From assembly GCF_022009635.1 (NCBI RefSeq), contig NZ_CP091716.1:4981501-5045500 (forward strand): 64,000 nucleotides of DNA, in the 5' to 3' direction. The stretch comes from Variovorax paradoxus. Its GTDB lineage: Bacteria; Pseudomonadota; Gammaproteobacteria; Burkholderiales; Burkholderiaceae_C. Shown piece by piece: positions 7,484 through 16,527 of the stretch. The first letter of the stretch is position 1, and each line of letters starts with the position of its first letter. A model generated the notes under the pieces. It had not been told where the DNA came from. It ran no database searches and saw only the letters and a program-made list of their open reading frames with translations. The position numbers were made by a program, and so were the translations under genes.

Positions 7484-9664
7484 TCAGGATGATTTGCGCG
7501 CGGTGAGCCATTGCGAAGATGTAAGCGCTGCAGCCACCACGCGCACCTCGCCGATGTTGCCGAAGAAGCCGTCGCCCCGTTTGAGATTCCAGGAACCGCC
7601 GCCCACCACCCACTGCGATGCGGGCGAGAGCGTGGCGAGGCCCTTTGCGTTCGTCACGTTGCGCAGCACCGGCGCGCCCTCCACATACATCGTGGTGTCG
7701 TGCGACACGGGGTCGTTGACGATCGCGATGTGAATCCAGCGGTCGGCGATTACCTCGCCCGACCAGTTGGCCTTTGCTTGGGGCCCCGCGGGGCTTGGCA
7801 CCACTTCCCACTGCACCTCGCGCAGGCTCGAGATGGCAAACAGCATCGGCGGCGCCTCTCCGTCGCCCGCGTAACCAGGCAGATCACCGCTGCGGCCATC
7901 GCGCGTCATGATGTTCATCCATTCGTGATTGGCCTTGGTCCAGTTCTTGTCGATCTTGATGAAGGCCTCGACCGTGTAGCCGTTCTCGAGCGTCTGCGCA
8001 TTGATCGGCGCGTTTGCGTCGGTGAGGAAATAGCTCAGGCGCGGCGTGTTCTTGTTGGTGTTCAGGAAGCGCACGGAGCCCGGTGCGGCCGAGAGGTAGT
8101 GGTGGTCATCGCTCCACACGATATCGCCCTCGGCGGCACCCGTTACTGCGCCCTGGTTCAGCTTGTCGCGGTACAACGGATTCTTGCCGGTGACGTCGTC
8201 GATCCTGCTTTCCGTCGGTACCGGCTGGTTGACGGTGCCGCCGAAGAAACGCCAGTGCGCCAGCGTGTTCGCCACTTTCGGATAGTCCTCCGGGTTCGCA
8301 GCCTTTCGTGGCTCGACCGTTGCCGGTTCCTTGTAGTTGGCAAGAATCATCGCTGTGGCCTTCTCGATCAGCGAGCCGTCAACCGTCGCGCTGCCGGGGC
8401 CGAAGCTCTTGTTGAACCCCGCGAAACGCTGCGCGAAATCCATGTCGATTGCGAAGGCTTCGTTGGGCGTCTTGAGCACTGCCTGATCGAAGCTGTTGAG
8501 CGTGGCCGCCGGCTTCTGCGGCACCCACGGAGAGAACGACAGCACCTTGATCTTCTTGTTGGTGAGGTCGAACTCGTAAAGGCGCATCAGGCCGTTGCCA
8601 CCCTGGTAGGCCATCTGGTAGTCGACCACCATTTCCTCGACCTTGCGGCCGAAGTTGTTGATCTTGGTGAGATGCGCGGCGCCGTGATGGTGGCCGTTGA
8701 GCGTCATGAAGATCTGGTCGTTGTCGCGGATCAGCTTGTCCCAGAGCATCTTGCCGTAGTCGGTTTCGAGCGGGCTGGTGCCATCGGCCCCGATGTTGAG
8801 CAACTGGTGGTTGACCAGGATCACGGGCAGCGTCGGGTTCTTCGCGATCATCTGGCGGGCCCATGCAATGCCCGCGTCGGACACGCGCCACGACAGCGAC
8901 AGCACCATGAACTTCTGGCCCTGCGCCTCGAACACGTGGTATTCGTGGAAGCCGCTCGGGTCGCGCGCGCCGAAGGTGGCCTGTTTCTTCGCGCGGTCGG
9001 GGCCGAAGGTCCGGATGTAAGGTTCGTTGGCGGGCGTGCGGTCGGCATCGGTGCCACCCACGCGGTCGATGCTGTAGTCGATGTCGCTCAGCACGTCGTG
9101 GTTGCCGGCCAGCACGCTGTATGGCAGCTTTGCATCTTCGAGGATCTTCATGGCGGCATCGGCCACCACCCACTCGCCTGGCACCCTGACCTGGTCGACC
9201 ACGTCACCCAGGTGAATGGCGAACGGGATGTTCAGCGCCTTGGCGTTGGCGGCGATCCACTTCGTCTGCGCGGCGAAGGGCGTGCTGCCGAAGCGCTTGC
9301 TGAACTGGTCGTTGTCCGCCGTGGCATAGCGAGAGTAGAACTGCGTGTCGGGCATCACGGCCAGCGCGAAGCTCGAGATCTTCGTCTCGGCAGCCGGCGC
9401 TGCGGGTGCTGGCGCGGGCGCAGGCGCAGGCGCTGGCGGCGAAGCGGGCATCGGGCCGATGACCAGCGAATCGGTGCCGCCACCGCCGCAAGCCGCGAGC
9501 AATGCGCTGCTGCCGCCGACCGTCAGGAGCGAGGCGCCGAGCTTGAGCATCTGGCGGCGCGGCGGGGTGGTGGTGTCGTTGTCGCTCTGCGGAGAAGCGT
9601 TCGATTCGGCAGGCGAGAAGATGCGCGGCGTGCGGGCGCCGCGAGAGTCGTCGGAAACGGACAT
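7484..9664 (-). CDS. Tat-exported metallophosphoesterase with LamG-like C-terminus
   Basis: 726 residues from the ATG at 9664. The N-terminus has a twin-arginine motif (RRQMLKLG) followed by a hydrophobic stretch ending LAAC and a glycine run, so it is probably a Tat-exported lipoprotein. A calcineurin-like phosphoesterase domain follows, with the metal-site motifs PDTQFY, HLGDVVDQ, AGNHD, NHQLLN and GHHHG in the correct order. The last 200 residues look like a concanavalin/LamG sandwich (TVEAFIKIDKNW...). The substrate is unknown; a phosphodiester or nucleotide substrate outside the cytoplasm is an inference. A start 26 codons upstream is possible but would bury the signal. Confidence 0.85.
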   Translation of the reverse strand: MSVSDDSRGARTPRIFSPAESNASPQSDNDTTTPPRRQMLKLGASLLTVGGSSALLAACGGGGTDSLVIGPMPASPPAPAPAPAPAPAAPAAETKISSFALAVMPDTQFYSRYATADNDQFSKRFGSTPFAAQTKWIAANAKALNIPFAIHLGDVVDQVRVPGEWVVADAAMKILEDAKLPYSVLAGNHDVLSDIDYSIDRVGGTDADRTPANEPYIRTFGPDRAKKQATFGARDPSGFHEYHVFEAQGQKFMVLSLSWRVSDAGIAWARQMIAKNPTLPVILVNHQLLNIGADGTSPLETDYGKMLWDKLIRDNDQIFMTLNGHHHGAAHLTKINNFGRKVEEMVVDYQMAYQGGNGLMRLYEFDLTNKKIKVLSFSPWVPQKPAATLNSFDQAVLKTPNEAFAIDMDFAQRFAGFNKSFGPGSATVDGSLIEKATAMILANYKEPATVEPRKAANPEDYPKVANTLAHWRFFGGTVNQPVPTESRIDDVTGKNPLYRDKLNQGAVTGAAEGDIVWSDDHHYLSAAPGSVRFLNTNKNTPRLSYFLTDANAPINAQTLENGYTVEAFIKIDKNWTKANHEWMNIMTRDGRSGDLPGYAGDGEAPPMLFAISSLREVQWEVVPSPAGPQAKANWSGEVIADRWIHIAIVNDPVSHDTTMYVEGAPVLRNVTNAKGLATLSPASQWVVGGGSWNLKRGDGFFGNIGEVRVVAAALTSSQWLTARKSS

Positions 9665-9755
9665 GGTGAACCCGGAGGGAAATTGCGGAGCGCGCAGCGT
9701 AAAAATCCGAGGTGACGCGGGCGTGTAGAGCCCATGACACATCGTTACCCGGGCC

Positions 9756-10949
9756 TCAAGGCCTGCCCGCGCGCTCCAACCGCTCCAGCTTCATCACGCG
9801 CCACGCGCACAAGCTGCCGAGTACCGCCAGCGCAGCCGCCGCGGCGAACATCGTGCGATAACCGAAGGCCTGCGCCACCGCGCCGCCGAGCAGCACGCCC
9901 AGCACGCCGCCGAAGCCATAGCCGATCACCGTGAACAGCGCCTGCCCCCGCCCGCGCAACTGGCCGGGGAAGCGGCGCGACACCACCGCGATGCAGGTGG
10001 TGTGATGCGCGGCAAAGCTCAACGCATGCAGCCACTGCGCCACGATCAGTGCCACGACGAAACCGCCCAGCCCCGCGGTGAGGCCCAGCCGCGCGACGGC
10101 GGCGATGCCGCACACCAGCATCCAGCGCGGCATCGGCAGCAGCCCGATCAGCCGGCCCTGCAGAAAGAACCACACGATCTCCGCCACCACCGACAGCGCC
10201 CACAGCAGGCCGATGGTGCTCTTGCTGTAGCCGATGGAGTCGAGGTAGAGCGAGAAAAAGGCATACACCGAGAAGTGCGACATCACCTGGAAGAACAGCG
10301 CCGCGAAGAACCACCGCACCGCGGGGTTGCGCAGCACCGGCCCGATGGGCGCCTTGACCGCATCATGCGCGGCGGGCGGCTCGCGCAGGTCGGGCAGCTT
10401 CATCGTCGCGATCAGCACGATGGCCAGCGTGCCGGCGGCCCATGCGGGAAAGTGCTTCATGCCGAAGCGCTCGAACCATTCGCCCGCAACGAACACGGTG
10501 AGCAGGAAGCCCGCCGAACCGCACAGCCGGATGCGCCCGTAGCGCCCCCAATCGCCCGCCACGAGCTGCGCCATCGCGGCCTCGGTGAGCGACATCATCG
10601 AACTGGTGTGCGTGAACATCACGAGCAGCACCAGCGCGAGCCACCAGGCGCCACCGTGCCACCACAGGCCGAAGGAGCTGGCCAGCGCCACCGCCGCGCT
10701 GAAGCGCAGCAGCTTCACGCGCTGGCCGGTGTGGTCGCTCAGCGCGCCCCAGGCATAGGGCGCGAAGACACGCGTGATCGACTGCACCGAGGCCAGCAGG
10801 CTGATGGTGAAGATCGGCAGCCCCAGGTCCTTGAGCCACAGCGGCAGGTAGGGGTTGAAAAAACCGATGTGCGCGAAATAGCTGGCCGACAGACCAGCGA
10901 ACGCCAGCAGATGGCCGCGCCCGGCGGCCACGGATGCCGGCGCGGACAC
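9756..10949 (-). CDS. MFS transporter, HcaT/phenylpropionate-permease-like
   Basis: 397 residues with about 12 membrane helices. The start GHLLAFAGLSASYFAHIGFF and NPYLPLWLKDLGL resemble the LacY/HcaT-like group of the major facilitator superfamily. The chosen start is a GTG at 10949 that overlaps the aroC stop as TAGTG, implying translational coupling; the frame is open further upstream, but that part lies inside aroC and is not transporter-like. The substrate is unknown, and aromatic acids are only suggested by the subfamily. Linkage to aroC probably reflects co-transcription rather than a shared pathway. Confidence 0.8.
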   Translation of the reverse strand: MSAPASVAAGRGHLLAFAGLSASYFAHIGFFNPYLPLWLKDLGLPIFTISLLASVQSITRVFAPYAWGALSDHTGQRVKLLRFSAAVALASSFGLWWHGGAWWLALVLLVMFTHTSSMMSLTEAAMAQLVAGDWGRYGRIRLCGSAGFLLTVFVAGEWFERFGMKHFPAWAAGTLAIVLIATMKLPDLREPPAAHDAVKAPIGPVLRNPAVRWFFAALFFQVMSHFSVYAFFSLYLDSIGYSKSTIGLLWALSVVAEIVWFFLQGRLIGLLPMPRWMLVCGIAAVARLGLTAGLGGFVVALIVAQWLHALSFAAHHTTCIAVVSRRFPGQLRGRGQALFTVIGYGFGGVLGVLLGGAVAQAFGYRTMFAAAAALAVLGSLCAWRVMKLERLERAGRP

Positions 10950-12058
10950 TAGAGGAAGGACGCCTTGGGCGACGAGGCTTCGGTCTGCTGTTGCTGCTCC
11001 ACATCGCCGCACTGCGCGCGGTTGCGCAGCACATGCTCCATGACCACCAGCGCCAGCAGCGATTCGGCAATGGGCGTCGCGCGGATGCCCACGCACGGGT
11101 CGTGGCGGCCCTTGGTGACGACCTCGACCGGGTTGTTGTGGATGTCGATGGACTGGCGCGGGCTGATGATCGAGCTGGTGGGCTTGATCGCGATGCTCAC
11201 CTCCAGGTCTTGCCCGGAACTGATGCCGCCCAAAATGCCGCCCGCGTTGTTGCTCAGGAAGCCGGTGGGCGTGATGGAGTCGCCGTGCGTGGTGCCGCGC
11301 TGCACGACGCTGTCGAAGCCGGCGCCGATCTCGACCGCCTTCACCGCGTTCAGGCCCATCATGGCGTAGGCAATCTCGGCGTCGAGCTTGTCGTACAGCG
11401 GCTCGCCCAGGCCCACGGGCACCTTGGTGGCCGTGACGCGGATGCGCGCGCCGCACGAATCGCCGGCCTTGCGCAGATGGTCCATGTAGTCTTCCAGCGC
11501 GCTCACGTCGGCGACGGGGGCGAAGAAAGGGTTGTTGGGCACGTGGTCCCAGCTCTCGAACGGAATGGCGATTTCGCCGATCTGCGTCATGCAGCCGCGA
11601 AACACCATGCCGTACTTCTCGGCCAGCCACTTCTTGGCGACCGCGCCGGCTGCCACCGTGGGAGCCGTGAGCCGGGCCGAGGAGCGCCCGCCGCCGCGCG
11701 GATCGCGGATGCCGTATTTCTTCCAGTAGGTGAAGTCGGCGTGGCCGGGGCGGAACTGCTGGGCGATCTGCCCATAGTCCTTGCTGCGCTGGTCGGTGTT
11801 CTGGATCAGCAGCGCGATGGGCGTGCCGGTGGTCTTGCCCTCGTACACGCCGGAGAGGATCTGCACCGCGTCGGGCTCGTTGCGCTGGGTGACGTGGCGG
11901 CTGGTGCCGGGGCGGCGGCGATCCAGGTCGGCCTGGATGTCGGCCTCGCTGAGTTCCATGCCGGGGGGGCAGCCGTCGATGACGCAGCCGATGGCCGGGC
12001 CATGCGACTCGCCGAAATTGGTGACCGCGAAGAGTGTTCCGAAGGTGTTGCCGCTCAT
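10949..12058 (-). CDS. aroC: Chorismate synthase
   Basis: 369 residues, the usual length. The N-terminal signature [20 protein letters not shown] and later motifs ([39 protein letters not shown]) are diagnostic. The enzyme converts 5-enolpyruvylshikimate-3-phosphate to chorismate using reduced FMN, the last step of the shikimate pathway in the cytoplasm. The stop codon overlaps the GTG start of the downstream MFS gene. The last 15 or so residues ([18 protein letters not shown]) form a low-complexity tail typical of proteobacterial AroC. Confidence 0.97.
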   Translation of the reverse strand: MSGNTFGTLFAVTNFGESHGPAIGCVIDGCPPGMELSEADIQADLDRRRPGTSRHVTQRNEPDAVQILSGVYEGKTTGTPIALLIQNTDQRSKDYGQIAQQFRPGHADFTYWKKYGIRDPRGGGRSSARLTAPTVAAGAVAKKWLAEKYGMVFRGCMTQIGEIAIPFESWDHVPNNPFFAPVADVSALEDYMDHLRKAGDSCGARIRVTATKVPVGLGEPLYDKLDAEIAYAMMGLNAVKAVEIGAGFDSVVQRGTTHGDSITPTGFLSNNAGGILGGISSGQDLEVSIAIKPTSSIISPRQSIDIHNNPVEVVTKGRHDPCVGIRATPIAESLLALVVMEHVLRNRAQCGDVEQQQQTEASSPKASFL

Positions 12059-12091
12059 GGCGAGGATTATCCCTACAAAGCGGCGCCCTCC

Positions 12092-12277
12092 TCAGTCGGT
12101 CGTGTTTTCCATGCGCTTGGTGAGCACGCCCAGTTGCAGCTCGATGGAGAACAGCCGCTCGTTCAGCACCGCCGTCTGGAGCCGGATCGCCTCGATGATG
12201 GCTCGGGTCTGCGGGTCCGGGGCGTTGTCGCAGAGTTCGGCCAGGTCGTGCAGCTTCTTGCGCAGTTCATTGCTCAT
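12092..12277 (-). CDS. Small conserved-looking protein, 61 residues
   Basis: It starts MSNELRKKLHDLAELCDNAP at 12277 behind a GGAG ribosome-binding site and ends 33 bases before aroC on the same strand. The protein is charged and probably entirely helical; the stretch IIEAIRLQTAVLNERLFSIELQLGVL has heptad spacing consistent with a short coiled coil. I do not recognise a family. Its size, ribosome-binding site and coupling to aroC support it as a real gene. A longer in-frame start exists, but the extra residues lack protein-like composition. Confidence 0.6.
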   Translation of the reverse strand: MSNELRKKLHDLAELCDNAPDPQTRAIIEAIRLQTAVLNERLFSIELQLGVLTKRMENTTD

Positions 12278-12345
12278 GGAAGGCTCCGGTGATCGATCGC
12301 GTCGTGGGAGCCGCCAGTATGGGGTTTCGTCAGCGCTGCGGCAAA

Positions 12346-13428
12346 CTACTTTCGCGCCGAAGTGCCTTCGGACCGAAAGGTCCACATCACCACGTCGTCC
12401 TTCTTCAAGACAAGGCGAGTGACTTGCTGCTTTGCATCTTTTTGGGAAGAGCCTGCTCCCGATCTCTCCACGACCATCTGGGCGCCGATTCGGGAGCGGA
12501 TCGTCACATCCCGGAGGATGCCGACGGAATCCGATGAAGAGGTCGAGCAACGCAAGTCACTCGAGGAGGTCATTGGCAGCGAACGGCACACGTCGGCCTT
12601 GACCAACAGGTCTACGTTCTTCATTTCGCCGAAACCGAGTATGCGGATGGTACTTACTGGGATTTCGAAGAAGTTTCCTGTGAGCAGCGTCAACACCAAG
12701 AGCATTACCGAAGCCGCAATCGGAGCGAAGAACCACGCCTGTTTGATGGACAAATGGGCCGTCGCGATATTCAGCCCGATCAGCAAGAAAACCCAAACTG
12801 AAACCATGGCAAGAATCAGCCACGAAGGATGATCACTGCCAGCGGAAAAACGCAGTGCTATTTGGAGGGCCATGAAGATGCCAATAATCCAGGCAAACGC
12901 ACTGAAACTGAGCAGGAAGATGCTCTCGAGCCCGGCGCCTCCGTCAACCTTGGCTTCAGCAAGATGAGCTGATTTTTCACGAGCTTTGCTTAGATTGAAA
13001 ACTCGCCAAAAAACCGCGACTACAGGCACAGTAAAAAATACCGGGATCGCGTAACTGGAAAACCATGCGAATTTCTCCCCGTACATCCAGGCACCAGCGA
13101 CGACCACAATCGGAAAAATAACGCCCGCCGCAGCAATGGTCGAGAGAGTTCCCTTGTCCGGAGGCAATCCAGACGCATGCAGGGCGTACTGAGTCGCAAC
13201 GCCTGGCAGCACCGCGATCAACACAAAAGCGGTGATGGTTCCGAGACCAACCAACGCAACTGCAGATAGCAACGCCGTCGAACTGGCCAAGTCCACATCC
13301 GGCATGAACCCGATGCGAATGAAAAAGGCCAAGACAAACAACCCGCCAACCGTCAGAACGGCGGTCGCAAAAGTCTTGATCGGATTCGCAAGAATGAAAT
13401 CTCGAAATGGCTTTTTCTCGGCGGTCAT
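12346..13428 (-). CDS. Multi-pass membrane protein of unknown function
   Basis: 360 residues with seven predicted membrane helices (about 18-40, 50-75, 92-116, 121-143, 168-194, 201-226, 232-255) and a soluble C-terminal domain of about 105 residues containing two clustered cysteines (DVCRS, DLRCS). No family is recognised. The gene is less GC-rich than its neighbours and has no obvious partner, so it may be a lineage-specific or acquired gene. It starts at an ATG at 13428 and ends 68 bases before the small 61-residue gene on the same strand. Confidence 0.7.
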   Translation of the reverse strand: MTAEKKPFRDFILANPIKTFATAVLTVGGLFVLAFFIRIGFMPDVDLASSTALLSAVALVGLGTITAFVLIAVLPGVATQYALHASGLPPDKGTLSTIAAAGVIFPIVVVAGAWMYGEKFAWFSSYAIPVFFTVPVVAVFWRVFNLSKAREKSAHLAEAKVDGGAGLESIFLLSFSAFAWIIGIFMALQIALRFSAGSDHPSWLILAMVSVWVFLLIGLNIATAHLSIKQAWFFAPIAASVMLLVLTLLTGNFFEIPVSTIRILGFGEMKNVDLLVKADVCRSLPMTSSSDLRCSTSSSDSVGILRDVTIRSRIGAQMVVERSGAGSSQKDAKQQVTRLVLKKDDVVMWTFRSEGTSARK

Positions 13429-13529
13429 TGGTCAATGGACAGGCAGTTCTTTGCCCGACGATACCTGCTCGAGCGCCCAAATCAGTCAGTCATTTCATTT
13501 CGACCACTACCGCGGGCCTTCCATGATTC

Positions 13530-13994
13530 TCAGGCGGTCAGCAGCACCCAGCTTTCGAGCTTGACCAGCGCACCGCTCCAGCCATGGTGATGCGCGTCGC
13601 GCGCGGCCTCGTCGAAAAACTGCTCGTGCAGCAGCACCAGTTCGCAGCCTTCGGCATCGGGTTCGATGCGCAGGGTGACGCGCGACTCGCGCTCCGGCGT
13701 GCTGCGCCAGGCCCAGCTGAAGACCAGCTTGCGATTGGGCACCACCTCGAGATAGATGCCGCTCACGTCGTGCGTCTCGCCGTCGCCGGCCTGCATGACC
13801 ACGCGGAAGCGGCCGCCCACGCGCAGGTCGACCTCGGCGACGGGAACCGCGACGATTTCTTCCGGCCCGAACCAGAGCTTCAGCGCTTGCGGATCGGTCC
13901 AGGCGCGCCAGACTTTTTCGGGCGCGACGCGGTAGTGGCGACGGAGGGTGAGCGCGGGGCGCTCTTCGCTGTCTCGGGTGGAAGGTTTAGCCAT
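13530..13994 (-). CDS. SRPBCC / AHSA1-like domain protein
   Basis: 154 residues starting MAKPSTRDSEERPALTLRRH after a perfect AGGAGG ribosome-binding site. The body (RHYRVAPEKVWRAWTDPQALKLWFGP, then GGRFRVVMQ and DVSGIYLEV) is a typical START-like SRPBCC fold of the AHSA1/CalC group, a cytoplasmic hydrophobic-ligand pocket. Such genes usually follow an ArsR regulator, as here. The ligand is unknown. The start lies 115 bases inside the upstream ArsR gene. Confidence 0.88.
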   Translation of the reverse strand: MAKPSTRDSEERPALTLRRHYRVAPEKVWRAWTDPQALKLWFGPEEIVAVPVAEVDLRVGGRFRVVMQAGDGETHDVSGIYLEVVPNRKLVFSWAWRSTPERESRVTLRIEPDAEGCELVLLHEQFFDEAARDAHHHGWSGALVKLESWVLLTA

Positions 13995-14341
13995 TCGGTT
14001 TCCTCCTGCTGGTAGAGAAAGCGGGCCAAGGCGTCGAGGCGCCCGGTCCAGAATTTCTGATAGCGCGACAACCACACGGCGGCCTCCTGCATGGGCCGGG
14101 GCGACAGCTCGCAGCGCACGATGCGGCCCTCTTTCGTGCGCGAGATCAGGCCGGCGTCTTCGAGCACGCGCAGGTGCTTCATGAAGCCGGTGAGCGACAT
14201 GCCGTGCGGCTCGGCCAGTTCGGTGACGCTGAGGCTGCGCTCGCCCAGGGTTTCGAGCACGGTGCGGCGCGTGGCGTCGGAAAGCGCGGCGAAGACGGCG
14301 TCGAGGGTGTCGGAATCCGGATGAGCGGTTGAGTGAACCAT
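13880..14341 (-). CDS. ArsR-family transcriptional regulator
   Basis: 153 residues from the ATG at 14341 (MVHSTAHPDSDTLDAVFAAL). The winged-helix region reads LSDATRRTVLETLGERSLSVTELAEPHGMSLTGFMKHLRVLEDAGLI, a standard ArsR DNA-binding domain without an evident metal-site CxC. Family members paired with AHSA1 proteins are usually about 110 residues and overlap the next gene by a few bases. Here the frame continues about 38 residues past FLYQQEETEW into the AHSA1 gene, with a basic, proline-rich tail. It probably controls its own operon. Confidence 0.82.
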   Translation of the reverse strand: MVHSTAHPDSDTLDAVFAALSDATRRTVLETLGERSLSVTELAEPHGMSLTGFMKHLRVLEDAGLISRTKEGRIVRCELSPRPMQEAAVWLSRYQKFWTGRLDALARFLYQQEETEWLNLPPETAKSAPRSPSVATTASRPKKSGAPGPIRKR

Positions 14342-14373
14342 GTGGTTGAGTATCTGGAAGGCTCGCGGACGCG

Positions 14374-14919
14374 TCAACCCCGCGACGCCCGCTCGATCTG
14401 CGCATGAATCTCGCGGATCACGGCTTCCTTTTCGCGGTTGTAGATCTCGGGGTTGACCGCATCGATCGCATGCGCGCGGTCCTTGGCTTGCTCGTAGCTT
14501 TTTCGCAGGTCCGGACGACGCGCGAGGATCTCCATGAACGCCAGCGAGTCCTTGTGGACCGGATCGCCGCGATGGCAGATGTGGATGTTGACGTTGAACA
14601 CGCGCCCGTCGTGCCGGACGCTGGCGCAGACATAAGGTTTCTCGTCCCTGTCGACCCACACCGCGCGCCGATGAAACCCGAGTGCTTCGAACGACTGCTG
14701 CTCTGCGCGCAGGTCTTCCCTGCTCGTGATGGCCGCGATGTCCACCATCGGTTTGCCCCGCAAGCCGATGATCGCGGTGCTTCCGATGTGGACGAGTTCC
14801 ACGCCGCTGTGGCGTTGCTCAACATGCCGCTGCACTTGCGCGAACACCTCGGCGTACACGGGGTCGTAGGGCAGGATATTGCGGTGCTCCAGGCCCTCGT
14901 CGAATCGGCTGACGTTCAT
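14374..14919 (-). CDS. GrpB-family protein (UPF0157)
   Basis: 181 residues from the ATG at 14919, behind a GGAGG ribosome-binding site. The sequence VELVHIGSTAIIGLRGKPMVDI is the GrpB/UPF0157 nucleotidyltransferase-fold signature (GSTA(V/I)xGLxxKPxxDI), followed by NVNIHICHRGDP. Function is not established for the family. It is the first gene of a probable GrpB-ArsR-AHSA1 operon (32-base gap to ArsR) and is divergent from the proline iminopeptidase gene. Confidence 0.85.
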   Translation of the reverse strand: MNVSRFDEGLEHRNILPYDPVYAEVFAQVQRHVEQRHSGVELVHIGSTAIIGLRGKPMVDIAAITSREDLRAEQQSFEALGFHRRAVWVDRDEKPYVCASVRHDGRVFNVNIHICHRGDPVHKDSLAFMEILARRPDLRKSYEQAKDRAHAIDAVNPEIYNREKEAVIREIHAQIERASRG

Positions 14920-14969
14920 GGTGCCTCCGTGCGGGTCTTGCGTTCCAGGCTGCTGCCGGACAACTTTAG

Positions 14970-16022
<1,053 letters not shown>

Positions 16023-16092
16023 GCCCGGCTTCGCGGGAACGCTTTATGCGTGCTGCGGCGCAGCACACATCACCCCCGCGAAGGAGCGCCCC

Positions 16093-16515
16093 ATGCTGGA
16101 CCGTACCGCCACCCAGTTCTCCCACGTCAAGCCCGGTGACACCGAGTTCGTCTCGGGCGGCTTGCGCGACTTCTTCCTCTACCGCGACCTGGGCATCGCC
16201 GAAGCCACCAACGGCAAGGTGATCGCGCACCTCGTCAAGGCCAACATGGCACCGGAAACGGGCACCGGCTGGCACCGCCACGAAGCGGACTTCCAGATCG
16301 TGATCATGGTCAAGGGCTGGGCCCGATTCATGTACGAGGACAAGGAAACGCTGGTCGAGGCCGGCGACGTGGTGCACCAGCGCCCGGGCATCCGGCACTT
16401 CCTGTTCGACTACTCGCCCGACATGGAGTACCTGGAGATCGTCTCGCCGGCGGACTTCAAGAGCATCGACGTCGAGCCGGTCTGCGAGATTCCGCCGCCG
16501 ACGCCCTGGAAGTAG
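16093..16515 (+). CDS. Cupin-domain protein
   Basis: 140 residues starting MLDRTATQFSHVKPGDTEFV behind AAGGAG at 16081-16086. The stretch GWHRHEADFQIVIMVKGWARF and the later GDVVHQRPGIRHFLFDY are the two conserved cupin motifs, with histidines suited to bind a metal. The small size points to a single beta-barrel enzyme or sensor; the substrate is unknown. It lies 70 bases after pip and may share its transcript. It ends 12 bases from the convergent bpX6-type gene. Confidence 0.82.
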   Translation: MLDRTATQFSHVKPGDTEFVSGGLRDFFLYRDLGIAEATNGKVIAHLVKANMAPETGTGWHRHEADFQIVIMVKGWARFMYEDKETLVEAGDVVHQRPGIRHFLFDYSPDMEYLEIVSPADFKSIDVEPVCEIPPPTPWK

Positions 16516-16527
16516 CAGCCTGCCGAC

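Noticed and set aside
7511..9715. Plus-strand open frame over the phosphoesterase
   Set aside because: Shadow frame rich in Arg/Val/His; all phosphoesterase metal motifs are on the minus strand.
9756..11630. A 624-residue MFS fusion protein
   Set aside because: The first 227 codons are the wrong frame of aroC; the transporter begins at the GTG overlapping the aroC stop.
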